A stretch of 64,000 bases of DNA from Rhizobium acidisoli (GTDB lineage Bacteria; Pseudomonadota; Alphaproteobacteria; Rhizobiales; Rhizobiaceae). Of this stretch, positions 61,878 through 64,000 are shown one piece after another. The DNA is taken from positions 4,153,501 to 4,217,500 of the forward strand of contig NZ_CP034998.1 in assembly GCF_002531755.2 (NCBI RefSeq), given 5' to 3'. The notes under the pieces are model-generated. The model was not told the DNA's origin and ran no database searches. It saw only the letters and a program-made list of their open reading frames with translations. A program made the position numbers and the translations under genes. Each line of letters opens with the position of its first letter. Position 1 is the first letter of the stretch.

Positions 61878-64000
61878 TCATGTACCACGCGGTTTTGCCC
61901 GTGTCGTCGGCAACGCCTCTTCCGGCCGCTCCGGCCAGGGATGCCTAGGATAACGGCCGCGCATATCGGCGCGCACATCCTTCCATGAGCCGGCCCAGAA
62001 GCCCGGCAGGTCGCGGGTCGTCTGGATCGGCCGATGCGCCGGCGAGGTCAGTTCAAGCAGCAGCGGCAGACGGCCTCCGGCTATCGCCGGGTGCTGCTTC
62101 AGCCCGAACAGCTCCTGCACGCGGATCGTCAGCACCGGCTCCTCGCCCTCATACTGGATCGGATGCCTCTGACCGGTCGGCGCTTCGAAATGGGTCGGCG
62201 CAAGTCGGCTAAGGTCGCGCTGCAACGCGTGCGGCACGAGGGACATCAGCCCGTTCGAAAGCCCGGCTGCGGAAATCTCGGAGAGGCCGCGGGCCTCCGT
62301 CTGAAACGGGCCGAACCAGTCGTCCAGCCGGGAAAGCAGGGCATCGTCGCTGACATCGGGCCAGGGATCGCCGATCGTCCGGTGAAGAAATCCGATCCGC
62401 TCGCGAAGTTGCACGACCTCCTTCGAGAAGGCGAGGTGATCGAGCCCGAGTTCACGCACGCCCTCCACCAGCGCCTGGGTGACCGCGGCTCCGGAAGGTC
62501 GTGGCAAGGGCGTCTCTTCGAAGACGATCGCACCCAGCCGGGTTGCCCGCCGCGCCCGTATCTGCCGGCTTTGCCGGTCGAAAAAGATCTGATCGCCGGT
62601 TTTGATCTCGCCGGGCAGCTCGGCTTCAATGTCGCCGCGTGTCACCTCGGCCGCCGCCAGAACCCGCGCCTGCGCCGCCCGCCCGGTGAGATCGGCGATG
62701 ACAAGCATCTGGCTGCCGGCGAGTCTCTCGGTTTCCGGCAGTTCCGCGCCGCGCCCGTTCGCCATCACGAACCGGCCGCGCCCGCCGCGCTGAAGGGCGA
62801 TTCGATCCGGGAATGCATGCAGCAGCAGCTGGCCCGCAAGCGCTGGCGCCGTGGGGGTCACTCTGTCGAGGCCGCTCGCCAGCCGTCCTGCCAGCCGCCG
62901 CGAGGCCTCCGCTCTTTCGCCGCGCTCGGCTTTGAAGCGTCGCAGCCGCTCCTCGATATCGATGTTCGTCCCGCCCAGTCCCTGTTCGGTCAGAAGCACG
63001 GCAATCAATGCCGCATCCCGGGCGTGCCCCGATTCGCCTGCAGAAACGACCATGGCGGCAAGCCGCGGCGGCAAGGCGAGATCGCGCATGACCTTGCCGC
63101 GCGCCGTCAGCGCTCCATCCTTGTCGAGCGCACCGAGCTGGCCGAGCAGCACGCGCGCTTCCCTGAGCGTCGTCTCCGGCGGCTGGTCGACAAAGGCAAG
63201 CGATCCGGGATCCTGAACGCCCCAATGGGCGAGATCGAGCACCAGCCCGGAAAGATCGCTGGAAAGGATTTGCGGCGGTGTGAAGGCCGGCAGGGCCGCC
63301 GTCTGTCCCTGGTGCCACAGCCTGACGGCGATGCCCGGTTCCGTTCGCCCGGCGCGGCCGGCCCGCTGATCGGCCGACGCCCGCGACACGCGCACCGTTT
63401 CCAGCCTCGTGATCCCGGTCGATGCCTCGAATACCGGCAGACGCTGCAGCCCGCTGTCGATCACGATCCTGACGCCGTCGATGGTGATCGAGGTTTCGGC
63501 AATCGACGTCGCCAGCACGATCTTACGCATTCCTTTGGGCACCGGTCGGATCGCCGCGTCCTGCTCCTTCTGGCCAAGATTGCCATAGAGCGGCGCAATC
63601 ACTGTTTCGCTTCCGAATCGTCCCTGCAGCCGTTCCGCGGTTCGGGTAATTTCCGCCTGTCCGGGCAGGAAAGCGAGGATCGAGCCGGTTTCATCGGCAT
63701 GGGCGTCAAGTATCGCCCGCGTGACCGCATCCTCGATACGCTCGCCGCCCGGCCGATCCTGGTAACGCGTATCGATCGGAAAGCTGCGCCCCAGGCTTTC
63801 GATGACAGGCGGATGGGAGAGCAGGGCCGCCACACGTTCGACGTCGAGGGTCGCCGACATGACGAGGATACGCAAATCCTCGCGCAGCGCCGATTGGACG
63901 TCGAGCGCCAGCGCCAGCCCGAAATCGGCATCCAGCGAACGCTCGTGGAATTCGTCGAAGATTACGACCGAGACCCCGGCGAGTTCCGGATCGTCGAGGA
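61878..64000 (-). CDS. hrpB: ATP-dependent helicase HrpB (5' end lies outside the window)
   Basis: DExH-box helicase of the HrpB family. About 707 codons are present. They begin within the DExH region (IFDEFHERSLDADFGLALAL, with DEFH as motif II) and cover motif III (SATLD), motif VI-type QRAGRAGRTEPG, the HA2/OB-like middle and the C-terminal HrpB domain. About 100 N-terminal residues, with the P-loop, lie right of the window. Its stop is 23 bp from actS, both leftward. Its cellular role is not well known. Confidence 0.94.
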   Translation of the reverse strand, partial: LDDPELAGVSVVIFDEFHERSLDADFGLALALDVQSALREDLRILVMSATLDVERVAALLSHPPVIESLGRSFPIDTRYQDRPGGERIEDAVTRAILDAHADETGSILAFLPGQAEITRTAERLQGRFGSETVIAPLYGNLGQKEQDAAIRPVPKGMRKIVLATSIAETSITIDGVRIVIDSGLQRLPVFEASTGITRLETVRVSRASADQRAGRAGRTEPGIAVRLWHQGQTAALPAFTPPQILSSDLSGLVLDLAHWGVQDPGSLAFVDQPPETTLREARVLLGQLGALDKDGALTARGKVMRDLALPPRLAAMVVSAGESGHARDAALIAVLLTEQGLGGTNIDIEERLRRFKAERGERAEASRRLAGRLASGLDRVTPTAPALAGQLLLHAFPDRIALQRGGRGRFVMANGRGAELPETERLAGSQMLVIADLTGRAAQARVLAAAEVTRGDIEAELPGEIKTGDQIFFDRQSRQIRARRATRLGAIVFEETPLPRPSGAAVTQALVEGVRELGLDHLAFSKEVVQLRERIGFLHRTIGDPWPDVSDDALLSRLDDWFGPFQTEARGLSEISAAGLSNGLMSLVPHALQRDLSRLAPTHFEAPTGQRHPIQYEGEEPVLTIRVQELFGLKQHPAIAGGRLPLLLELTSPAHRPIQTTRDLPGFWAGSWKDVRADMRGRYPRHPWPERPEEALPTTRAKPRGT

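Overview
The window is a gene-dense, GC-rich stretch of chromosome from an alphaproteobacterium of the order Rhizobiales. The protein sequences and gene order (hemE next to ppsR, addB-addA-trxA, chvI-chvG-hprK, actR-actS, the his cluster with coaA and hslVU) point to Rhizobium of the R. etli / R. leguminosarum group. It is core chromosome: I saw no insertion sequence, prophage, integrase, CRISPR array, rRNA or tRNA. Every gene reads as intact, and only mnmE (left edge) and hrpB (right edge) are cut by the window.

The 400-bp gap between hemE and ppsR (about 4243-4642) looks like the chromosomal replication origin. It has an A+T-rich stretch, two perfect DnaA boxes and three GANTC sites. The genes on either side are divergent and point away from it: hemE, hemJ, rho and mnmE to the left, and ppsR-maf-aroE-coaE-dnaQ to the right.

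Layout: 1-4242, mnmE, rho, hemJ, hemE (all leftward). 4643-8273, ppsR-maf-aroE-coaE-dnaQ, an overlapping rightward operon. 8340-9430, secB and fxsA (leftward). 9562-12320, a Tim44-like gene, mltA, an Smr-domain gene and an XRE regulator (rightward, overlapping), then gyrB to 14891. 14958-19885, mixed metabolism: nitroreductase, DUF2218, an FAH-family hydrolase, the polyhydroxybutyrate depolymerase phaZ, DUF2852 and a zinc metallopeptidase. 19961-25110, trpF-trpB-trpA-accD-folC. 25187-37159, a long leftward array that starts with a DivL-type tyrosine pseudo-histidine kinase and continues with a TsaE/AmgK fusion, a MurU-like nucleotidyltransferase, addB, addA and trxA. 37363-42942, ahcY, the HPr / EIIA-Man / HprK phosphorelay and the ChvG-ChvI two-component system (leftward). 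43262-46039, pckA, arfB, alkB. 46060-51492, a histidine cluster (hisB, hisH, hisA, hisF, hisE plus coaA and three less known genes; leftward). 51669-58448, hslV-hslU, DUF1402, a cytochrome P450 and malate synthase G. 58526-64000, an L,D-transpeptidase lipoprotein, mmcB, the ActR/ActS redox system and hrpB.

Functional themes: replication and cell cycle (origin, gyrB, DivL, dnaQ); recombination and repair (AddAB, AlkB, MmcB); peptidoglycan turnover and recycling (MltA, AmgK/MurU pair, L,D-transpeptidase); and control of carbon and envelope state (PTS-Ntr with HprK next to ChvGI, pckA, phaZ, glcB). Non-coding signals of note are a 20-bp palindrome upstream of ahcY, a TGC/GCA palindrome upstream of phaZ, two LacI-like A/T palindromes upstream of pckA, several strong bidirectional terminators, and two copies of a dispersed palindromic repeat. 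Several starts are non-ATG (hemE, phaZ and accD TTG; hemJ, trpB, ppsR and the DUF1402 gene GTG).
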